The position numbers were made by a program, and so were the translations under genes. Positions 45,252 to 56,339 of a DNA stretch of 64,000 nucleotides are shown here, in pieces (position 1 is the first letter of the stretch; the number at the start of each line of letters is the position of its first letter). The stretch is from the NCBI GenBank assembly GCA_941918925.1, contig OW799233.1:47887341-47951340 (forward strand), in the 5' to 3' direction. The stretch comes from Phyto melanocephala. Taxonomy: Eukaryota; Arthropoda; Insecta; Diptera; Rhinophoridae. Below the pieces are notes generated by a model. It was not told the DNA's origin. It searched no databases and saw nothing but the letters and a program-made list of their open reading frames with translations.

Positions 45252-45383
45252 TATTACGTTTGAGTATTTATTCAGAGTGAAAAATATATACATAAATATA
45301 TAAAAAGACAAATACAGTAAATCAATAAAAGAATACATGTTAATCAAAACTACTGTGTTAACTATAAACTAACATCCTCAATA
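45252..45383 (-). repeat. copia 5' LTR
   Basis: Partner of 40628-40756; small indels in the CATAAATATATAAAAAGAC region. Bounded by the primer site and by the TAACT TSD. Confidence 0.85.
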
Positions 45384-45721
45384 TAACTGACCCTTGCCAT
45401 TAAATGTCAGGAGAAACTTTGTGGTAGAATATTTTACACCAATGTATTTTGTGACATTTCTTTGAGTACTACCATATAAGTATAAGACTAAAGATGTAAC
45501 CGTATTAAAGACTTGAGATGAGTTGGACATCAAAGTCCAACATCTGAAAAATTTCAAAGTGTATTTGACTACATAAAAATTGTAAAAGATTTTGTTTTAA
45601 CTGACATTTAAATATTTTTTCTATAATAATTATTAGTTTCTATAACTTAAAAAGGCCTACAATAAAACATTTTACATATTAGAAAAATCCTAATAGGGTT
45701 GCTAAAGGAAAGCTAAACAAT

Positions 45722-45896
45722 ATGAAAGATCAGCAACAGACTAAAGACTTAATGGCGCCAAGACCGGTACATCCAACTGCAATACGACATCATGGTTTAT
45801 TTGGAACAACTTATGTTAACCAGCATATGATTATAGACGAAAGATGGTCCACAGGATCATTAATTGATGAATTCCATGGAATGGCAAATTTGTTAA
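45722..45896 (+). CDS. copy A exon 1
   Basis: ATG preceded by AAACAAT. It encodes MKDQQQTKDLMAPRPVHPTA to GMANLL; donor GTAAGA at 45897, phase 1. The frame would hit a stop if the intron were retained. Confidence 0.75.
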
Positions 45897-48800
45897 GTAA
45901 GAAAAAATCAATGTCCACCTTTTTTTTTTATTCATATAAATACAAATAACACTACTTTTAATTAAATGGAATCTATAGGCAAGCGTGTGCTCTTCAAAAG
46001 CCTGGAAAACAAAGCTAACCGCAAGCAATTGTATAATTCCACTCGTAACTTACGCACGCAGTGTCGCAATGGACGCACCAAATTGCAACACATTTTACAT
46101 GGCAAGAATGTCGTGGCCATACGCAATTATCTCATAAATCACAAAGACATGCAACGTTTATATCAAAAAATGCCCCTCAATTTGGTAGTCGATAATATAA
46201 ATCAACGTACGTTTACCATGCGCAAGGAACATGATCGCTTATCACATCGTCTGCAACAACTAGAGCACGATTACAGAACTAAGATATTGGAACGTGCTAC
46301 TATCGAAAATCGTATTAAGTATGAAAATGAATTTGTGCTCGAGGAAGAAACTAAATTACGTGAGTTTTTGAAAAAAGTGGAAAATTCCAATATACGTTTA
46401 AAGGCCATTAAGACGATAAATTCAACGTATAAGAAGGTTATACAGGTTTTAAGACATGATGAGATATTCTATGAGCCGATTTTGAGATCTCTCTCCAAGG
46501 ACATCGATGATCAGGCAAATTTTATAAAACATATTTTGTACTTGGGCATGCCGGCAATATCGAAATTTAAGAAACTAAATGATGAATATAGGGTGAGTTA
46601 TGCAACTGCAATCGCTGTTGATGCATCAATTTGTGTATGAAGTTTTTCAGGGCATGTGGTTGATGTAGATCTGAGGCCTTCGGAAACTAGACTAAATAAT
46701 ACAATATTTAAAAAGAATATTTAACATGTGCCGATGCACATGAAAATATTAAAGAGTTGTTATAAAAGTACAGGGCGTTTTTAATAGAGGTATAGAACTT
46801 TGAAATGGAATAAAGCCACGATGAATTTTGTTAGTTAACATGAAATTTACTTTATTTGAGAGATAATCTACTGGCATTAAAATTTAATTATGACTTCAGG
46901 CCTATGACCGCCACTGCTAGCTCGGATATAGTCCAATCTGGAGGTTCGAATTTCGATGACTTCTCCCAATATTTGTCGCCGTATATCGGCAATTTCGCAG
47001 AGAATGTTGTCCTTTAAGTGGTTAATCGTTTTGACTTATCGGCGTAGACTAGCGACTTCTCATGTCCTCATACAAAAAAAGTCTAGCGGCGTTATGTTGC
47101 CTCATCGTGGAGGCTTATTTATGGGTCCATCCATCTGTGGCACAAGCTGTGTGACATGTAGCGACGTCTTGTTAAAACCACAGCTCCTCGTCATGGTTGT
47201 TCAGCTTATGTGCGAAAAAGTCAGTAATCATAGCTCTATAGCGGTAATCATAGTTCTATGACTGTAACGTTCGGACCAGCATCGTTTTTAAAGAAGTGCA
47301 GGCCGATAATTCTACCAGCCCATGTGCCAATAATTTTACTTTCCCATAAATCACACCGAACAATCAGTTTTTCTGAATGTTACGGTGTCTCAACATACAC
47401 TTTATTGCCATCACTCCAAAGTAAGCTTCATCGCTAAACAAAATTCGCTTATACAAATCGGTATCAACGGCAACCTTAATTTGGGCCCATTCACCGAATC
47501 TGCGCCTGGCTTTTCATGCGTCAGTTTATTCATGTTGAAATGCAATAAAAAACAACATAAATTACCTTGACAGTTGACAAAATGGCCAGCAGGTACAATA
47601 GTGGGCCAACTTAAAATTCCAAATTTGGCGCAACACAAAAATGAGAACAAAAGCTAATTAAATAAAGAGATGAGAGTATTTAACGCTAATACCGACGATT
47701 TTAGTATGAACCGTTATTATTACCTTAATTTTTCGATTGGCTTTTGCAAACTTAATTATTGCTGAGCATTAACTAGGAGAATTTAGTTTTCATCCATCTA
47801 CTTTAACTATTATACACATTGCCCCGGCAGGCTATGTATCTGGATGGTAACAAATGCAGGTGGCTCTAATTGCTTCTGCTAACCCTAATCATTTCAAAAA
47901 TTTCATTTATATTACAGAATCGATGTTACAACAATTATATGTTTTGTGTTATTTTTATTTATTTGACATAAAGAATTGCAATTAATATATTTTATATTCA
48001 TTTAAAAGCTTTTGGAAGAAATGTCCCGAAAGAGTGCACAGGCCAAAATACAAGCAGTTGCCGGCTTTAGAAAATACCCACCAAAACACACGCAAGCAAA
48101 AACGATAAAGTCGGCAAATCTAGTGGTGAATATTAGCAAACGTTATACCCGCGAAACGAAAAGTATGTGCAAATTAAAAAATCAACTCGAGGATATTGAG
48201 TCCGTCATAAAACAAATAAAGATGGCAACATTATGTTCGAAAGCCAAAGAGATATTTCCGAGGTACATAAGAACCTTTTTTCATTGAAATGACTATTTGA
48301 TTATTCATAAATTTCAGATTTCAATCTCGAGTGGAAAGCAATTTTAGATTGATTAAACAAAATGATATAGGCCAAATATACCATGAATTTTTGGCCTTTA
48401 AGGAAAAGGTTGCAGCGGAACAGCAAAGTATATTGCTCAATAATTTTTCCGACGAAGAAGAAAAGTAGGTGAAAATTTAGGGTTTAACAATAATTAGTAA
48501 AACAATAATTAAATAATAATTTCAAAAAAACTAGACGCTTATTACGCATAAAAAGTTTGGAAGATCAGATCAAAGCTCAGGATGCTTTAGAAGAAAATAC
48601 TTTAGCCCATATAAAAAGTCGGGCCGATGTTTTTGTCATTTTAAGATATACCCTGTGGAATATAGCGGACATTTTAAGATATGTAGCTCGTCCACCGAAA
48701 GTCTATCACATAAAATATCCCAATTCTTATTTGAAGCTTCCTTTATTGAAGTTTGAAATGTTAACAATGCGCGCCTGTGCTCCAGAGTTTTTCGAAGAAG

Positions 48801-49178
48801 ATAGTATGTGAAATTAAGCTCTTTGATAATTTTAAGTTTTTATTTTAAAATTTCCATTTAGCGAAATTGTTGCTAACTGCTGTGCAGAAAAAACTACGCA
48901 CTTTAATGAATGCCTACACCACACTGACTTCTAAGAAAACGTCTAAAGCTAAAGTGCAAGTTTCAGAAACTCTCGAAGGACTATTGGAAGAGTATCATGT
49001 AAACTTTTTAACCAGCCAAGAAACTGAAGACCAACAAGAGGAAATCGATCAAAAACCTTTACATCAAGAAGAAGATCTGTTTGAAGATATTAAAACAACG
49101 CAACATGTCCCGAATCGCAAACAAATTAAATTGCAAAGTGCCAAAGTTGTGGAAGAACTTTCGAAAAGGGAAGATTAG
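45722..49178 (+). CDS. ODAD3/CCDC151-like coiled-coil protein, copy A
   Basis: Six exons: 45722-45896, 45979-46592, 48009-48262, 48318-48464, 48535-48803, 48862-49178; all phases agree and the product is 591 aa. It is mostly predicted coiled coil with many Lys, Glu and Gln. Conserved with copy B: HHG-FG near the start, NINQRTF-MRKE, INSTYK--IQVLRHDEIFYEP followed by ILRSL, FIKHIL-LG-PA, LRYTLWN, and the tail RRQIKL-like. The block around STYKKVIQVLRHDE resembles ODAD3/CCDC151, which helps dock outer dynein arms on axonemes, so a sperm-flagellum or cilium role is inferred. Alternative: another CCDC63/114-type docking protein such as wampa. Intron 2 holds a mariner remnant. Confidence 0.7.
45979..46592 (+). 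CDS. copy A exon 2
   Basis: Acceptor ...CTATAG at 45978 after an 82-bp intron that is missing from copy B. Donor GTGAGT at 46593, phase 0. Long coiled-coil segment including INQRTFTMRKEHDRLSHRL. Confidence 0.8.
46880..47565 (-). pseudogene. mariner remnant in intron 2 of copy A
   Basis: Minus-strand fragments in order: ILFSDEAYFGV (about 47455), a GLVELSACTS-like WAG region, YRYRAMITDFF, LWFQQD-like with a stop (WF*QDVATCHTA), NITPLDFF, and the C terminus LDYIRASSGGHRPEVIIKF near 46890. Several stops and shifts; the N-terminal region is lost. No terminal repeats identified. Confidence 0.65.
48009..48262 (+). CDS. copy A exon 3
   Basis: Acceptor AG at 48007-48008, donor GTACAT at 48263, phase 0 to 2. 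Encodes LLEEMSRKSAQAKIQA and RYTRETKSMCKL, matching copy B exon 2. Confidence 0.8.
48318..48464 (+). CDS. copy A exon 4
   Basis: Acceptor TTTCAG at 48317, donor GTAGGT at 48465, 147 nt, the same length as copy B exon 3. Encodes RFQSRVESNFRLIKQ to NNFSDEEEK. Confidence 0.78.
48535..48803 (+). CDS. copy A exon 5
   Basis: Acceptor ACTAG at 48534, donor GTATGT at 48804, phase 2 to 1. Encodes LAHIKSRADVFVILRYTLWN and YLKLPLLKFEML, both near-identical in copy B. Confidence 0.8.
48862..49178 (+). CDS. copy A exon 6
   Basis: Acceptor TTTAG at 48861; stop TAG at 49176-49178. Ends with an acidic stretch and NRKQIKLQSAKVVEELSKRE. Confidence 0.8.
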
Positions 49179-49476
49179 AGGGTAGAATGAACCTTAGTGT
49201 TCAAGTATTTTATAGGATTTTTTTAAAAGTATATTTTTAAAATTTTTTATGTCAATATATTTTTTATAAAAACTATCTTTTTAACAAAAAAAAAAATCTT
49301 GTTAAATGTATGCGATTGATGATCAAAAAAGTTTTAAGATATGACATCATTAAAAAACTACCTGTGATGGAACATGATGAAACGCTAAATATTGATTAAT
49401 ATGAAATTTCTACTACTAAGGAGCTGCACAAGCATAAGAGAAAAAGCTTACAAGCAAACTCATTAAATTTAAAGTA

Positions 49477-49498
49477 GTGTGTGTGTGTGTGTGTGTGT
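49477..49498. repeat. (GT)11 microsatellite
   Basis: Uninterrupted GT run downstream of copy A. Confidence 0.9.
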
Positions 49499-49742
49499 AT
49501 TGTTCTCTCATTATAAAATACATACCTAAAAAAGTCTGTTCTGCTTTACGATCAAAATATTAAAGAATATAACAGAAATAAAAAAGAACAACGTTCGAAT
49601 AAAACGAAGCTAAATTAAAACAAACTGCTTTAAACATTCAAACTGAAGTGAACATTCAAAGCATGTTTAAATGAGTTGATAATAGACCTAGACCAAAGAA
49701 AAATTTGTCCAAAAAATTTAACTTTTATTGTTCTGCCATGAC

Positions 49743-50650
49743 GTATCTAAGTAATCATGTACATATCGAAGCGTGGCCTATATTTAAGATTTAATGTTAT
49801 ATGGCATTTTGTTTTATTATTTCTGACGTCATCTTTAATTTTTACAGAGTTAGCGTATTCTAATAGCCAAGCCCTTTCATTTGATACCAATATTCATGGA
49901 GTTTGGGAAAGAAGTTATCCGCCATTTTGTCTTGGTCGTCATTCTAAAGATTAATTTTATGCTAGTTTACTGTATTCTATTGGTCAAACCTTTTAATTTG
50001 ATATCAATATAGTGAGGGTTGAAGGGAGCAAAGCTGTGATTACAGGATTTGACAAAATTGATTTTTTTGATAAATTTATTGTATGCCATTTTGTAGTTGT
50101 AGCCATTATGAATTTAAAACTTTTTTTACACTGTATTATATTTTGCTTGTCAAGTCGTTTCTTTTGATATCCACATCGCAACTCTCTGTTGTCCGGAAGC
50201 TGAACAAATTTGATTTTCGTTTGTAAGTTTTAGGAACAACTACGAAGCAGTTGTATTTTTGTGCTTATATCTCAGTTAGTTTAAAAGCGAATTGTCAGTT
50301 TTCCTCAGCAATAATTTTTGACATTACAGCTTGTAATTGATTGTCTTTAAAGAGTTCAAAAATTTTCTAGAAGCTTTAGTTACTGGATATATTTAAAAAT
50401 TATTTATTCTTAAAAATTAATTTCCCTTATAACTTTGCCGATTGGTGACCGATTTGTCAAAAATTTATTACAAATAGACCTTCAAATTTACAAATAGTAT
50501 TTAATTAATTATCGTAGGGATAAAAAATGTTGATTTTTTAGATAAAATATGAGAAAAAAATAGAGGCATCCGTGTTTACTTGTTCATATCTCAGAGAGTT
50601 ATGAGACGGTTGTTCTGCATTTCCATGGCGATTCATTCCAGACAGACAAA
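49743..50650 (+). repeat. interspersed repeat, third copy of the long variant
   Basis: Matches the interior of 2307-3315 and 9725-11405 in order: CCCTTTCATTTGATACCAAT, GCCATTTTGT blocks, CTCTGTTGTCCGGAAGCTGA, CTTATATCTCAGTTAGTTT, ACTTTGCCGATTGG and CATATCTCAGAGAGTTATGA. The head and tail modules with TATACCC are missing. Confidence 0.6.
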
Positions 50651-50883
50651 TATAAATTGAATGTAGGAATTATCTTTGATATGAGTTTATTAAATAAACT
50701 TTTGGTTGATTATCGCGCATAACACAGGCCAACACTCAATTTGCTTCTTTGAATTTATCAACTGATTCTAGTTAATATGGGCGCGCTGAATTTAAATCTG
50801 TTTGTCAGTTTGTCTCTATCAGCTCTAGTTTTCATGATATAGTATTAAATACTTTTCCATAGGAATTAAAAAAAAAACAATGG

Positions 50884-51010
50884 CCCATACCTAAACAAGA
50901 GCGTTGAGCGTCAAGCGTTGCAATTTTGCATGTATTTTGTTATTGTAACAAAAACAAAACACATGTAAAACTCCAACGCTTGACGCTCAACGCTCTTGTT
51001 TAGGTATGGG
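50884..51010. repeat. near-perfect 127-bp hairpin
   Basis: Arms 50884-50920 and 50974-51010 are perfect 37-bp inverted repeats (start CCCATACCTAAACAAGAGCG). The 53-bp middle is itself partly inverted (TTTTGCATGTATTTTGTT and AACAAAACACATGTAAAA), so almost the whole unit could fold as one stem. Probably a foldback MITE; TSD not clear. Confidence 0.85.
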
Positions 51011-51149
51011 GGAAAGAAGTAAAACTGTTTCATACAGATTTATTAAAATTAAAAAAAATTGTCACAAAGCATTAAAAACATAATATAAATATAATTCTAG
51101 TTACAGGATGTAAAGCTTCTTTTAAGAGACAATCTGGAATAAACAGCCG

Positions 51150-52071
51150 GATTAGTCTCTTTGCAAATTCCAACAGTAGTCTGCCATCATGTGTGTATCT
51201 CTCCTTCCCTGGTACCGATTCTCCATAATTTTGATATCTTGGTGAAATCTTTCTCCTTGTTCTTCGCTTAAATTACCCAAATTTTCGGGAAATCGGTCTA
51301 AGTGACTGTGCAAATAATGGATTTTAATACTCATGTTGCAGCCAAGGTCTCTGAACTTATCCACCATATTCTCCAATAATTAAACATAATTTGGAGCTTT
51401 ATAATTTCCCAAGAAATTTTTTATAACTTGCACGAATGATGTCCATGCATTTCATTCAGTTTCGGTCATTGACTTATCAAAATCGTTGTCATTCATAAAC
51501 TGCCTTATTTGGGGACCGTCAAAAACTTCTGCTCTAATCTTATCTCTACTTAGATTGGGCATTTTGCTGCAAATATATGCAAAACATTCCCCATCATGAT
51601 TCAGAGCCTTAATAAACTGCTTCATGAGTCCTAATCTGATGTACAACGGTGGTAGAACGATATTTTCACGTGCAACTAAAGCTTCATTTAGAATATTTTT
51701 ATCGCCAACAATCATTTTTTCTCTCGTAGGCCAATATTTTTGACGCCAATGTTCATTCAACTCGCATTGATTAAAACGTTGAGGAATATTTTCTGTGTCT
51801 TCGAAAACGCTTTCGCAATCAGTTAGATCATTAGCGGTATTATGTTCAAATTCCGAACTCAGCTTTGAAGAATGGGAACATCTTCGGAATGGGGAATCGG
51901 ACGGCGCGCTGACGGTAAATCGGGATACTGCCGTCTATTTCGATTTTTCCTATTAATACCAGCAATACTCACAAAACTGAAGTAACAGTCGTCCAAATGA
52001 TTTCTGGGCTCTCTCCAAACCATCGGCACACCAAACTTAAGCCTATTTCGTTTTCCTTGAGTCCACGCCAT
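51150..52071 (-). pseudogene. remnant of an unnamed repeated protein family
   Basis: Three minus-strand frames: 52071-51859 (MAWTQGKRNRLKFGVPMVWR, HLDDCYF), 51760-51452 (NEHWRQKYWPTREKMIVG, PPLYIRLGLMKQFIKALN, FDGPQIRQFM) and 51376-51152 (IHYLHSHLDRFPENLGNLSE, EEQGERFHQDIK, MMADYCWNLQRD). I recall uncharacterised proteins with these blocks in many invertebrate genomes, usually longer between the first and second parts. Here that middle is missing and the frames are broken. Function is unknown; a transposon-borne origin is an inference from its multi-copy nature. Confidence 0.6.
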
Positions 52072-52410
52072 ATTTTATTTTAGTGAAATTATTTTAAACA
52101 TAGTTTTTTGGTAAAAGTAGGACCTTCATGAATTAATGGTTCAATTTTTAATAAAACTAAATACAACTCTGAGAAAAATTTAGTACAATCCAAGGTGTCG
52201 ATTAATGTATTTTTGACACTTGATTTGAATTTTAAAAATTTTTCATTTAAATGTGAATTTGTATTTCATACGAGCGTGTTTTTATACATTTTTTAAACAA
52301 TTTTTTATATTTTTTTTACATTTTTTTATAAAATTGTTTGGAGTTTTTGGCAAAATTTTGAAAACGTTTTGGATTTAAAAGACCTAAATTAAAATTCCAC
52401 ACATTTTAAA

Positions 52411-53190
52411 ATGAAAGTAAAAGATAAGCAGATTTTAACACTCAAACCGGTACATCCGAAATCGGTGCAACATCATGGATTTTTTGGTAAAGCTTTCGTA
52501 CGCCATCACATGATGGTTGATGGGCGTTGGACAACAGATTCGTTGACACAGGAATTTGAAAAAATGGGTTTGTTGTTGAAAAAATATTCCCATTTCAATC
52601 GTTTGGAAAAGGAAATAAAACAAAAGGAGTCGGTCAAGACGTATCATACTTTGCAAAAGCAATGTCGAGATGGTCGTTCACATTTGAAACTCCTTACAGC
52701 AGGCAATCCGCAAGAAGTCAGAAATATATTAAAGGATCACCGTTACATGCAGCGATTGTATCAAAATATGCCCCTACACTTGGTAATGGAGAATATCAAT
52801 CAACGTACTTTTGTAATGCGCAAGGAACGTGATCGTCTGCAAAGACGCATGGATCAACTTAAAAATGTCTATGACAAAAAATTATTAGAAAAGAGCAATG
52901 TAGAGAATCGTATATGCTATGAAAATGAATTCAAGTTGGAAGAAGAGTTGCATAGCAATGATTTAAAGAAAAAATTAGAAAACTCTCAAGTGCGCTTAAA
53001 TGCGGTAATGGCCATTAATTCTACTTACAAAAGAATAATACAAGTATTACGCCATGATGAGATATTCTATGAACCCATTTTACGTTCTCTGGACGCAGAC
53101 ATTGAAGATCAGTCACAATTTATAAAACATATCCTACATTTGGGATCTCCAGCTTTAGTGCGTTTTAAGGAGTTAAGTGATCAATACAAA
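52411..53190 (+). CDS. copy B exon 1
   Basis: Covers exons 1 and 2 of copy A without an intron. Donor GTAAGT at 53191, phase 0, 260 codons. Confidence 0.82.
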
Positions 53191-55435
53191 GTAAGTAGAG
53201 TATATTTAAATTGGCATTAGATATTTTAAATTGTTTGTTGTATTTTTTTTGTTGAGGTTATGCATGAAAAGGCCCGTAAGAGCAGTCGTGCGAGCATTCA
53301 ACAGTGTGCCGATTTCCGTAAAATAACCAATAAATTTTATAGTAGGGAAAACAAACACCACGGCGATATTATTTATAAAGTCAGACGTTATGTCAAGGAA
53401 ACTAGAAGTATGCGCGATTTGAAGGCCAAATTTGAAGAGATTGAAGATGTTATTAAGAAAGTAAAAATTGCCACAATATGCTCTCAAGAAGAAGATATTT
53501 ATCCGAGGTAATTGTATACTTTAATTATGGATTGTAATGAACCCTCAGTCAAGTTGGCAGTTGGCAACTGCAACTTCACGGTTGCCATCACTACTTTTCA
53601 AATAAAATTGACGGCTGTAAGTTGCTTTTTGTAGTTTAAAATGGCTTTTTCGGCAATTAGCAACACAGCTTGCATTTGGTTGCAGCCCTTGTCTGTGAGT
53701 TTTGACCTACGTCCAGGCCTTAACGTTGCCTGCATTATCTAGATCAGGTTTCTTGTTTTTCAGAATGTATTCTGTAACTGTTTGCTAATTTCTCTCGTTT
53801 TGGATTATGCGGTATATAATGGTCTCAGCATTTATCTCGCCCACAAGTTTTTTAATTTCCATTTCTTCTCAATCCATTTACAACATTCAAAAGAGGAGGG
53901 TTCAGCGTCTTCGATGATGTCTCGCTTATTAAATAAGCAATATAATGTGGTACACGTGCCTTTGTTATCAGGTATTTCCTGAAATATCCATGACCAGGCA
54001 TCAATTGGGTCCGGTAGTAGCTTACTTCTTCGGTTTCCCTTTTTAACCAGATGAGTCTATATGAGTGTTGTTTCCTCCATTTTTCCATGACAGCTTTGGT
54101 GGGTCTCTCGTCTTGCTCGAAACTGTTGGTCTGTTTTTATCTAGTAAATCTATCAGAATTATTCTCGCTTAAACAAGGAAGGCTGCCGTAGATAGTGTAC
54201 AGGCCTGCTAGTTAAAATAACCTATAGAATGTTTTTTTTTGCAAATATAGTTTAACAAATGGGTTAATGGTTCGGTTATAGAGTGCAATTAAACATCCTT
54301 TGCGTTGTCAGATAACTAAAAATTTTCGGTTACCAATATAATTATATTTTTCAAATAAAATTGTCTATCGAACCATTAGACTATCTTATGAATAAAAGGC
54401 TTTGGATTTATATTGCCAATTTCGTTTGAATAACAATTTATCAACAGTTTAAATAAATAAGTCACAAGTATATAAAAAGTTAGTGAAAATAGTTGGTGGA
54501 CATCCTTAGTTGGTAGCAGAGCAACTATTCTGTTTCTAGTCTTAAAAAATGATCATGAACTATATTCTACTTTATGCTTCCTTTTTCTTTTTCTACAGAA
54601 TCAAATCTCAGGTGAATAACAATATAAAGTTGAATTCAAAAATTGTAAAGGATATGCTGGGTCATGAGGAACTAGAAACTAAAATGAAATATGCATCTGT
54701 GCTAAGAGAAGTTTTGGTACATAATTTGGCTGAAGATGGATTAATGTAAGTTTTACATCTTTACTAAGGTAAATATGAACAACTGTAATTTTTATTTCTA
54801 ATTTAAAGGCGCTTAGGTAAAATTAAAGAACTTAAGGAGGCCATCAAACAACAAGATGAATTTCAAGCCAAAACCTTAGCCCACATTAAAAGTCGTTCGG
54901 ATTGTTTTGTTGTGCTGCGTTACACCTTATGGAATTTGCATGACATAATGCGGCATGTGGGTCCTAGAAGAATGTTAAAACTTCAATATCCTGTCGATTA
55001 TCTTAAGTTGCCTTTGTTAAAATATGAAATGTTACCAATGAAAGTTTGTCCCCCAGATGCATTTGAAGAAAATGGTAGGTTGCCGAATAAAAAATTGAAA
55101 AGTAAAAGACTTTCTAAAAACTTTTATTTATTTTAGTTCCCAAGCTTCTTAAAATTGTGCAGTCAAAACTTAAGCTTTTATTAGATGCCATTGGCGATGA
55201 TTTGACCGGTAGCTCAATAAATATTTTCAAGACATCTTATTGCAATGAAATGTTAAGTGTCATGGACAATGATTCACAAGGAACCCAAGATTTACCTTTT
55301 CAAATGCATATCGAGCCTTACAATGAAGTGGATTTGATTGAAAATGTGAAATCTTTTCAAAAGATTTTAAGTCGACGACAAATCAAATTGGCCAGTGCTC
55401 GTTTGGTAGAGGAGTGCATTAAAAAAGACGAGTGA
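52411..55435 (+). CDS. ODAD3/CCDC151-like coiled-coil protein, copy B
   Basis: Five exons: 52411-53190, 53257-53507, 54599-54745, 54809-55074, 55137-55435, product 580 aa with all phases consistent. Start MKVKDKQILTLKPVHPKSVQ follows AAA and aligns with copy A. Conserved blocks: NINQRTFVMRKERDRLQRRM, AINSTYKRIIQVLRHDEIFY, FIKHILHLGSPALVRFKEL, LAHIKSRSDCFVVLRYTLWN, YLKLPLLKYEMLPMKVCPP and the tail RRQIKLASARLVEECIKKDE. The likely role is outer-dynein-arm docking in axonemes (inferred from ODAD3 resemblance). The first intron of copy A is absent; intron 2 carries a LINE remnant. The tandem position and matching splice phases show a local duplication. Confidence 0.72.
53257..53507 (+). CDS. copy B exon 2
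   Basis: Acceptor TTGAG at 53256, donor GTAATT at 53508, phase 0 to 2. Encodes VMHEKARKSSRASIQQ to ICSQEEDIYPR. One codon shorter than copy A exon 3. Confidence 0.8.
53690..54115 (-). pseudogene. R1-like LINE 3' remnant in intron 2 of copy B
   Basis: Minus-strand text resembles the region after reverse transcriptase in R1-type elements: WRKQHSYRLIWL, YYRTQLMPGHGYFRKYL and, in another frame, a Cys/His segment (NKRDIIEDAE then FECCKWIE). Stops and shifts; no poly(A) or TSD found. Confidence 0.5.
54599..54745 (+). CDS. copy B exon 3
   Basis: Acceptor CTACAG at 54598, donor GTAAGT at 54746, 147 nt. Encodes RIKSQVNNNIKLNSK to NLAEDGLM. Confidence 0.8.
54809..55074 (+). CDS. copy B exon 4
   Basis: Acceptor TAAAG at 54808, donor GTAGGT at 55075, phase 2 to 1. 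Contains LAHIKSRSDCFVVLRYTLWN. Confidence 0.82.
55137..55435 (+). CDS. copy B exon 5
   Basis: Acceptor TTTTAG at 55136; stop TGA at 55433-55435. A likely AATAAA signal lies at about 55606. Confidence 0.8.
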
Positions 55436-55746
55436 TTTAATGAAATACAAATTGTTTCTTAAGACATTTTAGATCTGTTATGATCTGTATGATTTGAATG
55501 TTTTATTCAAACTGCATCTTGTTATGCCTTTTCTGCTTTGAATAGCAGAACAACAGAAGTGTTTCAATTAGTAATTAAGTATATTACTTATGGGGATTTC
55601 AATTAAATAAATATAAATTCAAAAAGATTATTATTTTTGTTTATAAATTTCAATTGGAAGGAGATTTTAAAAAGTTAAAAAAAACACATAAAATTCAGCA
55701 AAATGCATGAAATCTTTATTTGAATCGATATTACGGTTCACATAAT

Positions 55747-56335
55747 TTATTGTTTGAAGATTATTTCATGCAAATGTTGACCGTGACTGCGCCTCAAATG
55801 GTCCATCCGCTTAGTCCAATTTTGGCATACTCTTTCCAACATTTCGGCCGGTATCTCATGAATAAATGCTTCAATGTTGTCTTCTAATGCGTCAATTGAA
55901 GCGGGCATGTGTGTATAGACATGAACTTTAACATAGCCCCACAAAAAATAGTCTAAAGGCGTTAAATCGCACGATCTACGCGGTTAATTGTCCAGTCCCG
56001 AAATGTTTACCGAACTCGCCTCTCAATAAGTCCATTGTTAAGCGTGCTGTGTGACATGTGGCACCGTCTTGTTGAAACCACATGTCATGCAAGTCAAGCT
56101 CTTGCATTTTGGACAACAAAACTTGGATATCATCTCACGGTAGCGCTCACCATTCACATTTACGTTACGATTCGCATCATATTTGAAGAAGTACGGTCCA
56201 ATGATGCCACCAGCCCATAAACCGCACTAAACTGTGACTTTTTCTGGATGCATTGGTAGCTCTTGCAATGCTTCTGGCTGATCTTCACTCCAAAATCGAC
56301 AATTCCGCTTATTAACGTACCCATTGATATTTATA
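55747..56335 (-). pseudogene. mariner transposase, C-terminal two thirds
   Basis: Minus-strand order: GYVNKRNCRFWSEDQPE, MHPEKVTV followed by a stop where Trp is usual, GLWAGGIIGPYFFKYD, VNGERYREMI, a frameshifted QQDGATCHTA region, RRSCDLTPLDYFLWG and the intact end DHLRRSHGQHLHEIIFKQ, stop at 55747. Same lineage as the copies at 32.1 and 46.9 kb. N-terminal part missing. Confidence 0.75.
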
Positions 56336-56339
56336 ATTG

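Larger units (their letters stand above)
40628..45383 (-). mobile_element. copia-type LTR retrotransposon, decayed
   Basis: LTRs at 40628-40756 and 45252-45383 (129 and 132 bp) flanked by an exact 5-bp TSD TAACT (40623-40627 and 45384-45388). In element sense the right LTR is 5'. The primer site directly follows it, and a purine tract precedes the 3' LTR. The order gag, protease, integrase, RT, RNase H is that of Ty1/copia. Several stops and frameshifts break the single long frame, and a 598-bp piggyBac-like insert sits in gag. It lies about 340 bp upstream of, and divergent from, the ODAD3-like gene A. Confidence 0.9.

Noticed and set aside
46956..47650. Frames of 101 and 79 codons in intron 2 of copy A
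   Set aside because: Both overlap the decayed mariner; neither reads as a continuous protein of its own.
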